From assembly GCA_029862165.1 (NCBI GenBank), contig JAOTXU010000005.1:62001-126000 (forward strand): a stretch of DNA of 64,000 nt, written 5' to 3'. The notes under the pieces were generated by a model. That model saw only the letters and a list, made by a program, of their open reading frames with translations, did no database searches and was not told the DNA's origin. This DNA is from Gammaproteobacteria bacterium. Its GTDB lineage: Bacteria > Pseudomonadota > Gammaproteobacteria > Steroidobacterales > JABDKV01. How positions within the stretch are numbered: position 1 is the stretch's first letter; every line of letters begins with the position of its first letter. The position numbers and the translations under genes are program-made. This document shows positions 46,422-55,351 of the stretch, one piece after another.

Positions 46422-48120
46422 AACCATTAGTTGGGCTGTCGTGATTTGTGCCGTGCAGGCCGTCGCTGTCACGGCCGACGCTTCGCTGCGTGACACGCCG
46501 CATAACTTCACCGTGACGGGGACGGGTACGGTCGTCGATTCCACCGTGACGGAGCTGTGTGTCTTCTGCCATACGCCGCACAACTCAAGTCCACAACACG
46601 CGTTGTGGAACCGGCAACTTCCAGGTTCTGTCTATACGCTTTACGACAGTTCCAGTCTCTCGGCCAGCGGTACACTGAATCAGCCTTCGGGCGCCTCGCG
46701 ACTTTGTTTGTCGTGTCACGACGGGACGCTCGCGCTGGGCGCGCTGCTGCAGGTCCCGCAGACCGGACCGACTATGCTGGGCCAGTTGACGGGTCAGACC
46801 GTACTTGGAACAGACCTCTCGGATGATCATCCGGTGTCGTTCGAGTACAACTCCAATCTGGTGGCCCTGGAGCAGGGCGAGCTTGCCGACCCCATGTTGC
46901 TGCCGTCGCATATCAGACTGGATGGTGCAGGTCAGTTGCAATGCACCGCATGTCACGATCCGCATGACGATCCTTACCGGAAATTTCTCGTCGCCGACGA
47001 TCGGGCCGGTGCCCTGTGCACCACCTGCCACACATTGAGAGACTGGCCGTTGTCCAGTCATGCGACGTCACCAAAGACCTGGAGCGGGCTCGGTCCCGAT
47101 CCCTGGCCGCACACACCGTATGAAACCGTGGCTGACAACGCGTGTGAAAGTTGTCACCGGCCGCATGCCGCGCCGCGTCCGCAGCGTCTGCTGAGTACGG
47201 ATGCAATTGAGCCGATGGTGTGCTTGTTCTGTCATAACGACGGCAATGTGGCAACAAAAGATCTGGGCACGTCCATCGGCAAGGGCAGTGGGCATCGTGT
47301 CTTCTTCGACAACTGGACGCATGAGCCGGGTGAGGACCCGAACACGATGTCGCGTCACGTCGCGTGTGCCGATTGTCACAACCCGCACAAAGTCAACGAC
47401 ACGCCGGCCAGCGCACCGGCGATATCCGGACGACAACTGGGCGTACCGGGGGTGAACACCTCCGGTGGAACGGTGCCCGAATCGGTGTACCAATATGAGG
47501 TGTGTTACAAGTGTCATGGTGTCCGCGATCAGGCTACCCCAATGGCGATCGTGCGGGTCGACAACACCCGCAACGTGCGTCTGGAGACTGATCAGAGCAA
47601 TCTGTCCTATCACCCCGTAACCGCGATCGGCAGAAATCAGACTATGGGTGGCTTTGAACCTGGTTACTCTACGGCCAGCATTATCTACTGCGTGGATTGT
47701 CACAATGACAATGATTGGACCGGGACAGGGACCGTGCCGCGCGGGCCGCATGGTTCACTTTATAGCCCGATCCTCGAGCGTGAATATCGAACAGACGATC
47801 CCACACCCGAATCGTTTCAGAACTACGAGCTTTGCTACAAATGCCATAACCGGAACTACCTGATCACCGATCAGGCCGGCACTTTTCCCCATAACAGACA
47901 CGTGGTGAACTCGCAGTCGTCCTGTGCGGTTTGTCACGATGCCCACGGATCCCGGCAGGACGAGCACCTGATCAATTTCATGGAAGTCGACCAGAATGGA
48001 CAGACGGTGGTGACGCAATCGAGTAGCCAGCGTCTGGAATACAATTCGTTTGGCCCGGGCAGCGGTGAGTGCTATCTCAGCTGTCACTCAGTTGATCATA
48101 ATCCCCGAACTTATCCTTGA
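46408..48120 (+). CDS. Exported twelve-site multiheme c-type cytochrome
   Basis: A 570-residue exported cytochrome, signal peptide about residues 1-24. Eleven CxxCH motifs start at residues 51, 100, 179, 204, 246, 272, 320, 366, 428, 476 and 506; a twelfth site, CYLSCH at 555-560, has CxxxCH spacing. The first four sites copy the layout of the tetraheme protein at 40588 (CxFCHTPH, LWN, CLSCHDG, CxxCHDPH). Many of the later sites carry CHxxH-like distal histidines. Three consecutive ATGs (46408, 46411, 46414) overlap the NHL stop. It is the largest heme carrier in the operon and a candidate outer, extracellular terminus. Confidence 0.88.
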   Translation: MMMVRTISWAVVICAVQAVAVTADASLRDTPHNFTVTGTGTVVDSTVTELCVFCHTPHNSSPQHALWNRQLPGSVYTLYDSSSLSASGTLNQPSGASRLCLSCHDGTLALGALLQVPQTGPTMLGQLTGQTVLGTDLSDDHPVSFEYNSNLVALEQGELADPMLLPSHIRLDGAGQLQCTACHDPHDDPYRKFLVADDRAGALCTTCHTLRDWPLSSHATSPKTWSGLGPDPWPHTPYETVADNACESCHRPHAAPRPQRLLSTDAIEPMVCLFCHNDGNVATKDLGTSIGKGSGHRVFFDNWTHEPGEDPNTMSRHVACADCHNPHKVNDTPASAPAISGRQLGVPGVNTSGGTVPESVYQYEVCYKCHGVRDQATPMAIVRVDNTRNVRLETDQSNLSYHPVTAIGRNQTMGGFEPGYSTASIIYCVDCHNDNDWTGTGTVPRGPHGSLYSPILEREYRTDDPTPESFQNYELCYKCHNRNYLITDQAGTFPHNRHVVNSQSSCAVCHDAHGSRQDEHLINFMEVDQNGQTVVTQSSSQRLEYNSFGPGSGECYLSCHSVDHNPRTYP

Positions 48121-48341
48121 TGCTGCGCGTCGGTGTTAGCCTCGCAGACGTCCCTGTTCGACATAAATAATTTTAACTAATCGCGCTCTTAGTCTTACTG
48201 CCGGTTTTAGCGCCGGCGTCTTCGCGTTATGTCAGGTAAAACTAGTATAGGTACTTTGCGTAATTGATTATCTCGGGCGCGGATGGCAAAGTTTATGCAG
48301 GGCATCCCATCATCATGACAAGACAACTTGGGACAAAAACC
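48121..48341. other. Intergenic leader of the first PKD cytochrome gene
   Basis: 221 bp. A short GCCGG/CCGGC hairpin near 48200 has no T-run. In-frame TTG (48264) and ATG (48315) starts exist, but the signal peptide begins at the ATG at 48342. No known riboswitch core was recognised. Confidence 0.4.
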
Positions 48342-51300
48342 ATGAACAAATCTCACTGGACGTTAATCCGTTCACGTATATCCCTATCTTTCATTGCGTT
48401 ACCGATTCTGGCGTTCGTTCTGTGGGCGTCGTCGGCATCCGCATTCGAAACCTATTCGGCCGATGGCTCCGCCGGCAATTGCGCTAATTGCCATGGGGAT
48501 TTCAACAGTGGCGATTACCAGTCCCTTACGGGTGATGATGGCGCGGCATGGCTGAGCTCGAATGGCCAACCGACCGATCTAATGAGCGGCCATCTGGGCG
48601 CTTATGACATGCCTAACAGCTGCGGGGAGTGCCACAAAGACAGCGGCAGATCGCCAGTATACCTAAATCCGCTATCAGACCCGGATGGCGACAGTGCCGG
48701 CTTGGGATGTGTCGGCTGTCATGGACGGATAGAAGACATCACTCCGGGTGACAGCATCGGAGCCGCACCCAATAATTGGGGCGACGGGCTACGCGCCCAC
48801 CACGCTTCAGCCGGAGTTACGACGTGCGCCGGATGCCACTCTGTCGATTCCGTCCAGGTCGGCGAGGAAGTGCCGCCTGAGACATTCGCCATTCTCAATA
48901 TTGATGCCTGTGATGAAAATGGTGCTGCGGCGGGTACAGGTAATTTTGGCAACGTCGGTCTCGACAACGACGGCGACGGTTTGCGTGAACCGGTCGATCC
49001 GGACTGCCAGATCGACCAGGCGCCAACCGCGGATCCCAACGGACCCTACAACGCACAAGTTGGCGAAAGCATCACATTTGATGGCTCAGGTTCCACAGAC
49101 GACGGCACCATCGTGTCCTACGAGTGGGATTTCGGTGATGGCACCGCGATGGGTATGGGGGTCGCTCCGACGCATACCTATGGTTCTGCCGGTACCTTTA
49201 CCGTCACGTTGACAGTGACCGATGACGGCGGTCTGACCGACATGGCGACGACAACTGCGACGATTACGGCACAACCGATGCCACCAGTTTCTGATCCCAA
49301 CGGACCGTACAGCGGTCAAGTTGGGGATAACATCGCATTTGACGGATCAGGTTCTTCCGATCCGGACGGCAATATCGTCTCTTATATGTGGGATTTCGGG
49401 GATGGTACCGCGATGGGTATGGGCATCACTCCGACGCATACCTATGGTTCTGCGGGCACCTTTACTGTCACGCTGGAGGTGATCGACAACGACGGGCTGA
49501 CCGACACGGCTACGACGACGGCGACGATATCGGCACAACCGCAACCACCGGTTGCCGATCCCAACGGACCGTACAGCGGACTGGTTGGCGATAGCATCGC
49601 GTTTGACGGTTCCGGTTCTTCCGATCCGGACGGCAACATCGTCACCTACGCTTGGGACTTTGGTGATGGCAGTAGCGGTAGCGGGCAAAACCCAACCCAC
49701 AGCTATTCGGGTGCGGGTACCTTCACCGTCACGCTGACGGTAACCGACAACGACGGGTTGACCGGCAGCGCTTCGACCACGGCGACGATTTCGCCACAAC
49801 CACAACCACCGGTTGCCGATCCCAACGGACCGTACAGCGGACTGGTTGGCGATAGCATCGCGTTTGACGGTTCCGGTTCTTCCGATCCGGACGGCAACAT
49901 CGTCACCTACGCTTGGGACTTTGGTGATGGCAGTAGCGGTAGCGGGCAAAACCCAACCCACAGCTATTCGGGTGCGGGTACCTTCACCGTCACGCTGACG
50001 GTAACCGACAACGACGGGTTGACCGGCAGCGCTTCGACCACGGCGACGATTTCGCCACAACCACAACCACCGGTTGCCGATCCCAACGGACCGTACAGCG
50101 GACTGGTTGGCGATAGCATCGCGTTTGACGGATCCGGTTCTTCCGATCCGGACGGCAATATCGTCACCTATGCTTGGGACTTTGGTGATGGCAGTAGCGG
50201 TAGCGGGCAAAACCCAACCCACAGCTATTCGAGTGCGGGTACCTTTTCTGTCACGCTGACGGTGACCGACAACGACGGGCTGACCGGCAGCGCTTCGACC
50301 GCGGCGACGATTTCGCCACAACCCGTGGCACCGACGGCCGATCCGAATGGGCCATACGCAGCCCAGGTTGGAGAGAGCATCACATTCGATGGTTCAGGTT
50401 CCGTTGATCCGGACGGCAACATCGTTTCCTATGACTGGAACTTCGGTGATGGCGGTACCGGCACGGGCGTGAGTCCGAGCCATGCTTACAGCGCCGAGGG
50501 TACCTTTACCGTCACGCTGACGGTAACCGACAACGACGGGTTGACCGGCAGCGCTTCGACGACGGCGACGATTTCGCCACAACCGGTGGCACCGACGGCC
50601 AATCCGAATGGCCCATACAGTGCGCTGGTTGGAGACAGCATCACATTCGATGGTTCAGGTTCCGTTGATCCGGACGGCAACATCGTTTCCTATGACTGGA
50701 ACTTCGGTGATGGCGGTACCGGCACGGGCGTGAGTCCGAGCCATGCTTACACCGCCGAGGGTACCTTTACCGTCACGCTGACGGTGACCGACAACGACGG
50801 GTTGACCGGCAGCGCTTCGACGACGGCGACGATTTCGCCACAACCCGTGGCACCGACGGCCAATCCGAATGGCCCATACAGTGCGCTGGTTGGAGACAGC
50901 ATCACATTCGATGGTTCAGGTTCCGTTGATCCGGACGGCAACATCGTTTCCTATGACTGGAACTTTGGCGATGGCACCACCGGCACGGGTGTCGGTCCGA
51001 GCCATGCTTACAGCGCCGAGGGCACCTTCACCGTCACGCTGACGGTGACCGACAACGACGGGTTGACCGGCAGCGCTTCGACGACGGCGACGATTTCGCC
51101 ACAACCCGTGGCACCGACGGCCAATCCGAATGGCCCATACAGTGCGCTGGTTGGAGACAGCATCACGTTTGACGGATCAGGTTCTTCCGATCCGGACGGC
51201 AGTATCGTCAGCTATGACTGGGACTTCGGCGATGGCGGCACCGGCACGGGCGTGAACCCAAGCTATGCCTACAGCGCCGATGGGACGTTTACCGTCACGC

Positions 51301-53420
51301 TGACGGTGACCGACAACGATGGTCTTACTAACAGCGCTACAACGACAGCGACGATATCGGCACAACCGCAACCACCAGTTGCCAATCCCAATGGGCCGTA
51401 TGGCGCGCAAGTGGGAGAAAGCATCACGTTTGACGGATCAGGTTCTTCCGATCCGGACGGCAGTATCGTCAGCTATGACTGGGACTTTGGTGATGGCGGT
51501 ACCGGTACGGGCGTGAACCCAAGCTATGCCTACAGCGCCGATGGGACGTTTACCGTCACGCTGACGGTCACCGACAACGACGGTCTTACTAACAGCGCTA
51601 CAACGACAGCGACGATATCGGCACAACCGCAACCACCGGTTGCCGATCCCAACGGGCCGTATGGCGCGCAAGTGGGAGAAAGCATCACGTTTGACGGATC
51701 AGGTTCTTCCGATCCCGACGGCAGTATCGTCAGCTATGACTGGGACTTCGGCGATGGCGGCACCGGCACGGGCGTGAGTCCGAGTTATGCCTATGGCGCC
51801 GAAGGGAGCTTTACCGTCACGCTGACGGTGACCGACAACGACGGTCTTACTAACAGTGCTACAACGACAGCGACGATATCGGCACAACCGCAACCACCGG
51901 TTGCTGATCCTAATGGACCCTACAGCGGACAAGTTGGCGATAACATTGCGTTCGATGGATCAGGTTCTTCCGATCCCGACGGCAGCATCGTGTCCTACGA
52001 CTGGGACTTCGGTGACGGCGGTACCGGCACGGGCGTGGCACCGATGCACACGTACTCAGTCGACGGCGTCTTTACCGTTACGCTTACGGTCACCGACAAC
52101 GACGGGCTGACCGGCAGCGCTTCCACGACGGCGACGATATCGGCACAACCCGTGGCACCGACGGCCGATCCGAATGGGCCATACGCAGCCCAGGTCGGGG
52201 AAAGCATCACATTTGATGGTTCAGGTTCTTCCGATCCGGACGGCAATATCGTCACCTACGCTTGGGACTTTGGTGATGGCACCGCAATGGGTACCGGTGT
52301 GATGCCGACACATGCCTATAGTGCCGCGGGTACCTATGACGTGACGCTGACCGTCACGGACAGCGACGGGCTCACCGACACCGCGAGTACGACGGCGACG
52401 ATATCGCAGGTACAACCGTTGCCACCGATTTCCGATCCCAATGGACCCTACACTGGGACTGTGGGTTCACCTGTCAGCTTCGACGGCAGCGGTTCGTCTG
52501 ACCCGGACGGCAACATCGTGTCCTATGCCTGGGACTTCGGCGATGGTACCGCAATGGGTATGGGAGCAGCGCCGACGCACACCTATGGAGCTGCGGACAC
52601 CTATACCGTTACGCTCACGGTGACCGACAACGACGGTCTTAGCAACACTGCAAGTACAACCGCGACGATCCGGGAGCCGGGTGGTGGCGGTGAAGGCTGT
52701 TCGCCGGGCTACTGGAAGCAAAGCCAACACTTTGATTCCTGGGCTGCGCCTTACGCGCCCGATACGTCTTTCGGTGCCGTGTTCGACGATGCGTACCGAG
52801 GACTGACCCTGTTGGCCGTGGCTGCTCAACGCGGTAACGATCTCAATGCCCTGGGTCGGCAGACAGTCGCGGCATTGCTCAACGCTGCGTCCCCGGATGT
52901 CAGTTATGACCTCACGGTCGATGAAGTGATAACGGCATTCAACGACGTGTATCCGGGCAGTAAGAACGACTATAAGCAGCTACTAGGTTTCTTCAAGGGC
53001 TTCAATTCCCAGGTCTGCCCATTGACCGAAGATGATGATGACGAAGATGAGCTCCCCAGGCAGGCCAGGAGCCCGAACCCGGCAAGCGGTGCGTCCAATG
53101 TCACAACCGACGTGGTATTGAGTTGGACGGCCGGAACCCGCACTGAGTCACAGGAGGTTTACTTCGGTACATCAGTCAACCCGCCGTTGGTGAGCACGCA
53201 GACGGGGTCGAGCTATGATCCCGGAACGTTGACCGAGGGCACGACGTATTACTGGCGTGTGGATGGGGTCAACAGCTTCGGCACCACAACGGGTAGTCTC
53301 TGGAGCTTCAGCACTGGCGACGGCGGAATGTGCGGCCTGCGCGGTGAGTCCTGTACTGTAGACAGCGATTGCTGTTCGAACAAGTGTAAGGACAAGAGTG
53401 GGGTCAAGACCTGCAACTAG
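48342..53420 (+). CDS. Giant exported PKD-repeat tetraheme protein, copy 1
   Basis: A 1692-residue secreted protein. Signal peptide residues 1-34 (ending SASA); four heme sites, CANCH 47-51, CGECH 94-98, CVGCH 123-127, CAGCH 162-166; a LDNDGDG Ca-binding-like segment near 208; fourteen PKD domains of 87 residues from 227 to about 1446 (FDGSGSSDPDG and WDFGDG hallmarks); a domain starting CSPGYWKQ near 1453; an acidic linker; an Ig/FN3-like domain (LSWTAGTRTESQEVYFGTS); and a Cys-knot-like tail at 1664-1691. PKD domains are usually extracellular stalks or adhesive modules; heme sites on such a stalk are unusual. Residues 1056-1692 are identical to the C-terminus of copy 2. Confidence 0.85.
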   Translation: MNKSHWTLIRSRISLSFIALPILAFVLWASSASAFETYSADGSAGNCANCHGDFNSGDYQSLTGDDGAAWLSSNGQPTDLMSGHLGAYDMPNSCGECHKDSGRSPVYLNPLSDPDGDSAGLGCVGCHGRIEDITPGDSIGAAPNNWGDGLRAHHASAGVTTCAGCHSVDSVQVGEEVPPETFAILNIDACDENGAAAGTGNFGNVGLDNDGDGLREPVDPDCQIDQAPTADPNGPYNAQVGESITFDGSGSTDDGTIVSYEWDFGDGTAMGMGVAPTHTYGSAGTFTVTLTVTDDGGLTDMATTTATITAQPMPPVSDPNGPYSGQVGDNIAFDGSGSSDPDGNIVSYMWDFGDGTAMGMGITPTHTYGSAGTFTVTLEVIDNDGLTDTATTTATISAQPQPPVADPNGPYSGLVGDSIAFDGSGSSDPDGNIVTYAWDFGDGSSGSGQNPTHSYSGAGTFTVTLTVTDNDGLTGSASTTATISPQPQPPVADPNGPYSGLVGDSIAFDGSGSSDPDGNIVTYAWDFGDGSSGSGQNPTHSYSGAGTFTVTLTVTDNDGLTGSASTTATISPQPQPPVADPNGPYSGLVGDSIAFDGSGSSDPDGNIVTYAWDFGDGSSGSGQNPTHSYSSAGTFSVTLTVTDNDGLTGSASTAATISPQPVAPTADPNGPYAAQVGESITFDGSGSVDPDGNIVSYDWNFGDGGTGTGVSPSHAYSAEGTFTVTLTVTDNDGLTGSASTTATISPQPVAPTANPNGPYSALVGDSITFDGSGSVDPDGNIVSYDWNFGDGGTGTGVSPSHAYTAEGTFTVTLTVTDNDGLTGSASTTATISPQPVAPTANPNGPYSALVGDSITFDGSGSVDPDGNIVSYDWNFGDGTTGTGVGPSHAYSAEGTFTVTLTVTDNDGLTGSASTTATISPQPVAPTANPNGPYSALVGDSITFDGSGSSDPDGSIVSYDWDFGDGGTGTGVNPSYAYSADGTFTVTLTVTDNDGLTNSATTTATISAQPQPPVANPNGPYGAQVGESITFDGSGSSDPDGSIVSYDWDFGDGGTGTGVNPSYAYSADGTFTVTLTVTDNDGLTNSATTTATISAQPQPPVADPNGPYGAQVGESITFDGSGSSDPDGSIVSYDWDFGDGGTGTGVSPSYAYGAEGSFTVTLTVTDNDGLTNSATTTATISAQPQPPVADPNGPYSGQVGDNIAFDGSGSSDPDGSIVSYDWDFGDGGTGTGVAPMHTYSVDGVFTVTLTVTDNDGLTGSASTTATISAQPVAPTADPNGPYAAQVGESITFDGSGSSDPDGNIVTYAWDFGDGTAMGTGVMPTHAYSAAGTYDVTLTVTDSDGLTDTASTTATISQVQPLPPISDPNGPYTGTVGSPVSFDGSGSSDPDGNIVSYAWDFGDGTAMGMGAAPTHTYGAADTYTVTLTVTDNDGLSNTASTTATIREPGGGGEGCSPGYWKQSQHFDSWAAPYAPDTSFGAVFDDAYRGLTLLAVAAQRGNDLNALGRQTVAALLNAASPDVSYDLTVDEVITAFNDVYPGSKNDYKQLLGFFKGFNSQVCPLTEDDDDEDELPRQARSPNPASGASNVTTDVVLSWTAGTRTESQEVYFGTSVNPPLVSTQTGSSYDPGTLTEGTTYYWRVDGVNSFGTTTGSLWSFSTGDGGMCGLRGESCTVDSDCCSNKCKDKSGVKTCN
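49020..52680 (+). repeat. PKD-domain tandem array, 14 units of 261 bp
   Basis: Fourteen in-frame units of 261 bp (87 codons) in copy 1. Units 3 and 4 (about 49542-49802 and 49803-50063) appear identical at the nucleotide level, and units 7 and 8 nearly so, indicating recent unit duplication. Neighbouring arrays in copies 2 and 3 have 8 and at least 10 units. Confidence 0.92.
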
Positions 53421-53434
53421 GTAGCAAGTGACAA

Positions 53435-53473
53435 AGAAAGGGCCGGGTTGCCGCGTGGCAGCCCGGCCTTTCT
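53435..53473. terminator. Bidirectional terminator between PKD gene 1 and hemN copy 1
   Basis: A long hairpin with arms of about 17-18 nt (AGAAAGGGCCGGGTTGCC and its near complement, one bulge and one G-T) around a GCGT loop separates the convergent genes. A-rich and T-rich flanks on either side suit termination on both strands. An identical copy lies at 58840-58878. Confidence 0.85.
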
Positions 53474-53535
53474 TGTGCTTTCTTTCTGCCACTCAGTAGC
53501 AGTGGAAACGATTGCGGGGAGCGCTAGTGATTTAC

Positions 53536-54927
53536 CTAGATAGCCCGGGAGTAACGCGTATTGTCTTGAGAAGTTGGCAGGTAGCGGTCAAATACCATAC
53601 CGATGCTGCGTAACAGCAGCCGTCCTTTAGAAGTGATGTGAATAGCCTTGTCATCGACGACAATCAGGCCATCGTCAGCGAGCGGCTGTAGTTTTGCCAG
53701 TTCCGGTTCAAAATAGTCGCTGAATACGATCGAAAACTCTCGCTCGATTTCCGCAAATGTCATCGCGTCGTAACACATTAATTTCTGAATAACCCGGGCT
53801 CGTAGCTTGTCGTCATCATCCAGACTCAGCCCGCGTTTTACCGGGATGTTTCCCTGGCTAATTTGCTCCTCGTACTCGATCGTCGAGAGTGAATTCTGTA
53901 CATAGCTGCCACCGATGTTACCGATCGCGCTTACGCCCAGGCCGATCAAGTCACAGTTGGCGTGCGTTGAATACCCCTGGAAATTCCTCTGTAGCGAATG
54001 GTTCTGTTGTGCGCTGACCAGCTCATCATCCGGCAGTGCGAAGTGATCCATTCCGATATAAACGTAACCCGCGCCTGTCAGTTTGTCGATGGTGTGGTGG
54101 AGGATGTCGAGCTTCTCTTTGGGTTGCGGGATGTCCTCATCCCGAATCATGCGCTGCCCTTTAAATCGCTCCGGCAGGTGCGCATAGTTGTAAATAGCTA
54201 GCCGGTTTGGCTGCATATCGATGACTTTGTCGAGCGTCTGATCGAAGCTCTTGACGCTCTGGTGTGGCAGGCCGTATATCAGGTCGAACGAGATTGAACG
54301 GAACCCGTTCTGTTGGGCACGTATCAGTAGTGTCTTGATCTGATCTGCGCTTTGAATCCGGTTCACGGCTTTCTGCACGACCGCGTCGAAGTCCTGTACG
54401 CCCAGACTCATGCGATTAAATCCAAGTTCCGCGAGCAGCTCAATCTCGGCTCGGCCAACAGTTCGTGGATCGACTTCAATTGAGAACTGACGACTGTCGC
54501 TCTCATCGAACCGGAAACTTCGATGTAGCGCCCGCATCAGACTACGCAATTGCGGCTCGTCCAGGTAAGTCGGTGTGCCACCACCGAAATGCAGCTGCTC
54601 GACGCTGCGCGCCGAATCGAAAAGCTCCGCCTGCATCTCAATCTCCCGATGCAGGGCGTGCAAATAATTTTGCACGCGCGACGCATTACGGGTCACGATC
54701 TTATTGCATCCGCAGTAATAGCAAAGGGCGTGGCAAAACGGGATATGCACATATACCGACAACGGTTTTTGCGATGCATTGCTGATACGCGCATGACGAC
54801 GATACTCGTCGAGACCAAAATCATCGTGAAACTGCAGAGCGGTCGGATAGGACGTGTATCTCGGGCCCCGTCCGTCGTATCGGATAACCAGGTCCTCGTC
54901 AAAGCAGACGGCGTTCTGAATAGTCAT
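53536..54927 (-). CDS. hemN: Oxygen-independent coproporphyrinogen III oxidase, copy 1
   Basis: Radical-SAM enzyme making protoporphyrinogen IX precursor without oxygen, needed for heme under anaerobic conditions. The 463-residue length is that of true HemN. The 4Fe-4S motif CHALCYYC is at C65, C69 and C72; RGPRYTSYPTALQFHDDF at the start and GGGTPTYL in the barrel are typical. The C-terminal HemN domain is present. It lies convergent to PKD gene 1 and divergent from PKD gene 2, amid genes with a large heme demand. A second gene with identical sequence is at 58941-60332. Confidence 0.95.
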   Translation of the reverse strand: MTIQNAVCFDEDLVIRYDGRGPRYTSYPTALQFHDDFGLDEYRRHARISNASQKPLSVYVHIPFCHALCYYCGCNKIVTRNASRVQNYLHALHREIEMQAELFDSARSVEQLHFGGGTPTYLDEPQLRSLMRALHRSFRFDESDSRQFSIEVDPRTVGRAEIELLAELGFNRMSLGVQDFDAVVQKAVNRIQSADQIKTLLIRAQQNGFRSISFDLIYGLPHQSVKSFDQTLDKVIDMQPNRLAIYNYAHLPERFKGQRMIRDEDIPQPKEKLDILHHTIDKLTGAGYVYIGMDHFALPDDELVSAQQNHSLQRNFQGYSTHANCDLIGLGVSAIGNIGGSYVQNSLSTIEYEEQISQGNIPVKRGLSLDDDDKLRARVIQKLMCYDAMTFAEIEREFSIVFSDYFEPELAKLQPLADDGLIVVDDKAIHITSKGRLLLRSIGMVFDRYLPTSQDNTRYSRAI

Positions 54928-55351
54928 ACTAGTTAATTATCTCGTATCGATCCGGTGGTGCCTATGAGTAAAAACCGCAATAGTCTGACATCAACTTGGC
55001 CAGGTGCTTATGTCCAATTGGATAGTCTGATGTTAAAGAATAACTATCAGACAAACAAAGGCACATTAAGTTGTAACCGCCTTGACAGGGCAACACAGCC
55101 CGATAAGCTATACGGATAGAACTATCCACTCCAAAACAACAAGCGTGACGTCGCTTCGAACGATTAGCCACGCTGGACCGAGACAGTATTGACTAGGGGA
55201 GCCAGGACAATAAGCACCCGCGACCACGACCATGTCGGTCGTGCCCGATCGTCAGACGTCTCCACATATACCTTGAGTTCGGAAATGATGAATCCCATCG
55301 TTACCGGCGGAAGTTTTGGCACCACAACAGGAACTCGAAAGGGAGCAACCC
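54928..55351. promoter_or_regulatory. Divergent hemN / PKD-gene promoter region, copy 1
   Basis: 424 bp without a gene. It holds an inverted repeat GTCTGAT-N14-ATCAGAC (55025-55052), a TTGACA -35-like hexamer at 55082-55087 with only imperfect -10 candidates, and a 7-bp hairpin CACGACC-N5-GGTCGTG (55225-55243) in the leader of the PKD gene. No exact FNR box was found. The same sequence recurs at 60333-60756. Confidence 0.5.

Noticed and set aside
48200..48341. Cyclic-dinucleotide (GEMM) riboswitch upstream of the PKD cytochrome gene
   Set aside because: Such riboswitches precede multiheme cytochromes in Geobacter, but the conserved core elements are not recognisable here.
49347..50321. A long minus-strand frame (324 codons) opposite the PKD array
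   Set aside because: It is periodic with the 261-bp repeat and mirrors the codon pattern of the real gene; many similar antisense frames occur at the same phase in all three arrays.
49020..52680. Regular repeats considered as a CRISPR array or satellite
   Set aside because: The 261-bp period is in frame, encodes PKD domains, and has no short repeat-spacer structure; no cas genes are present.
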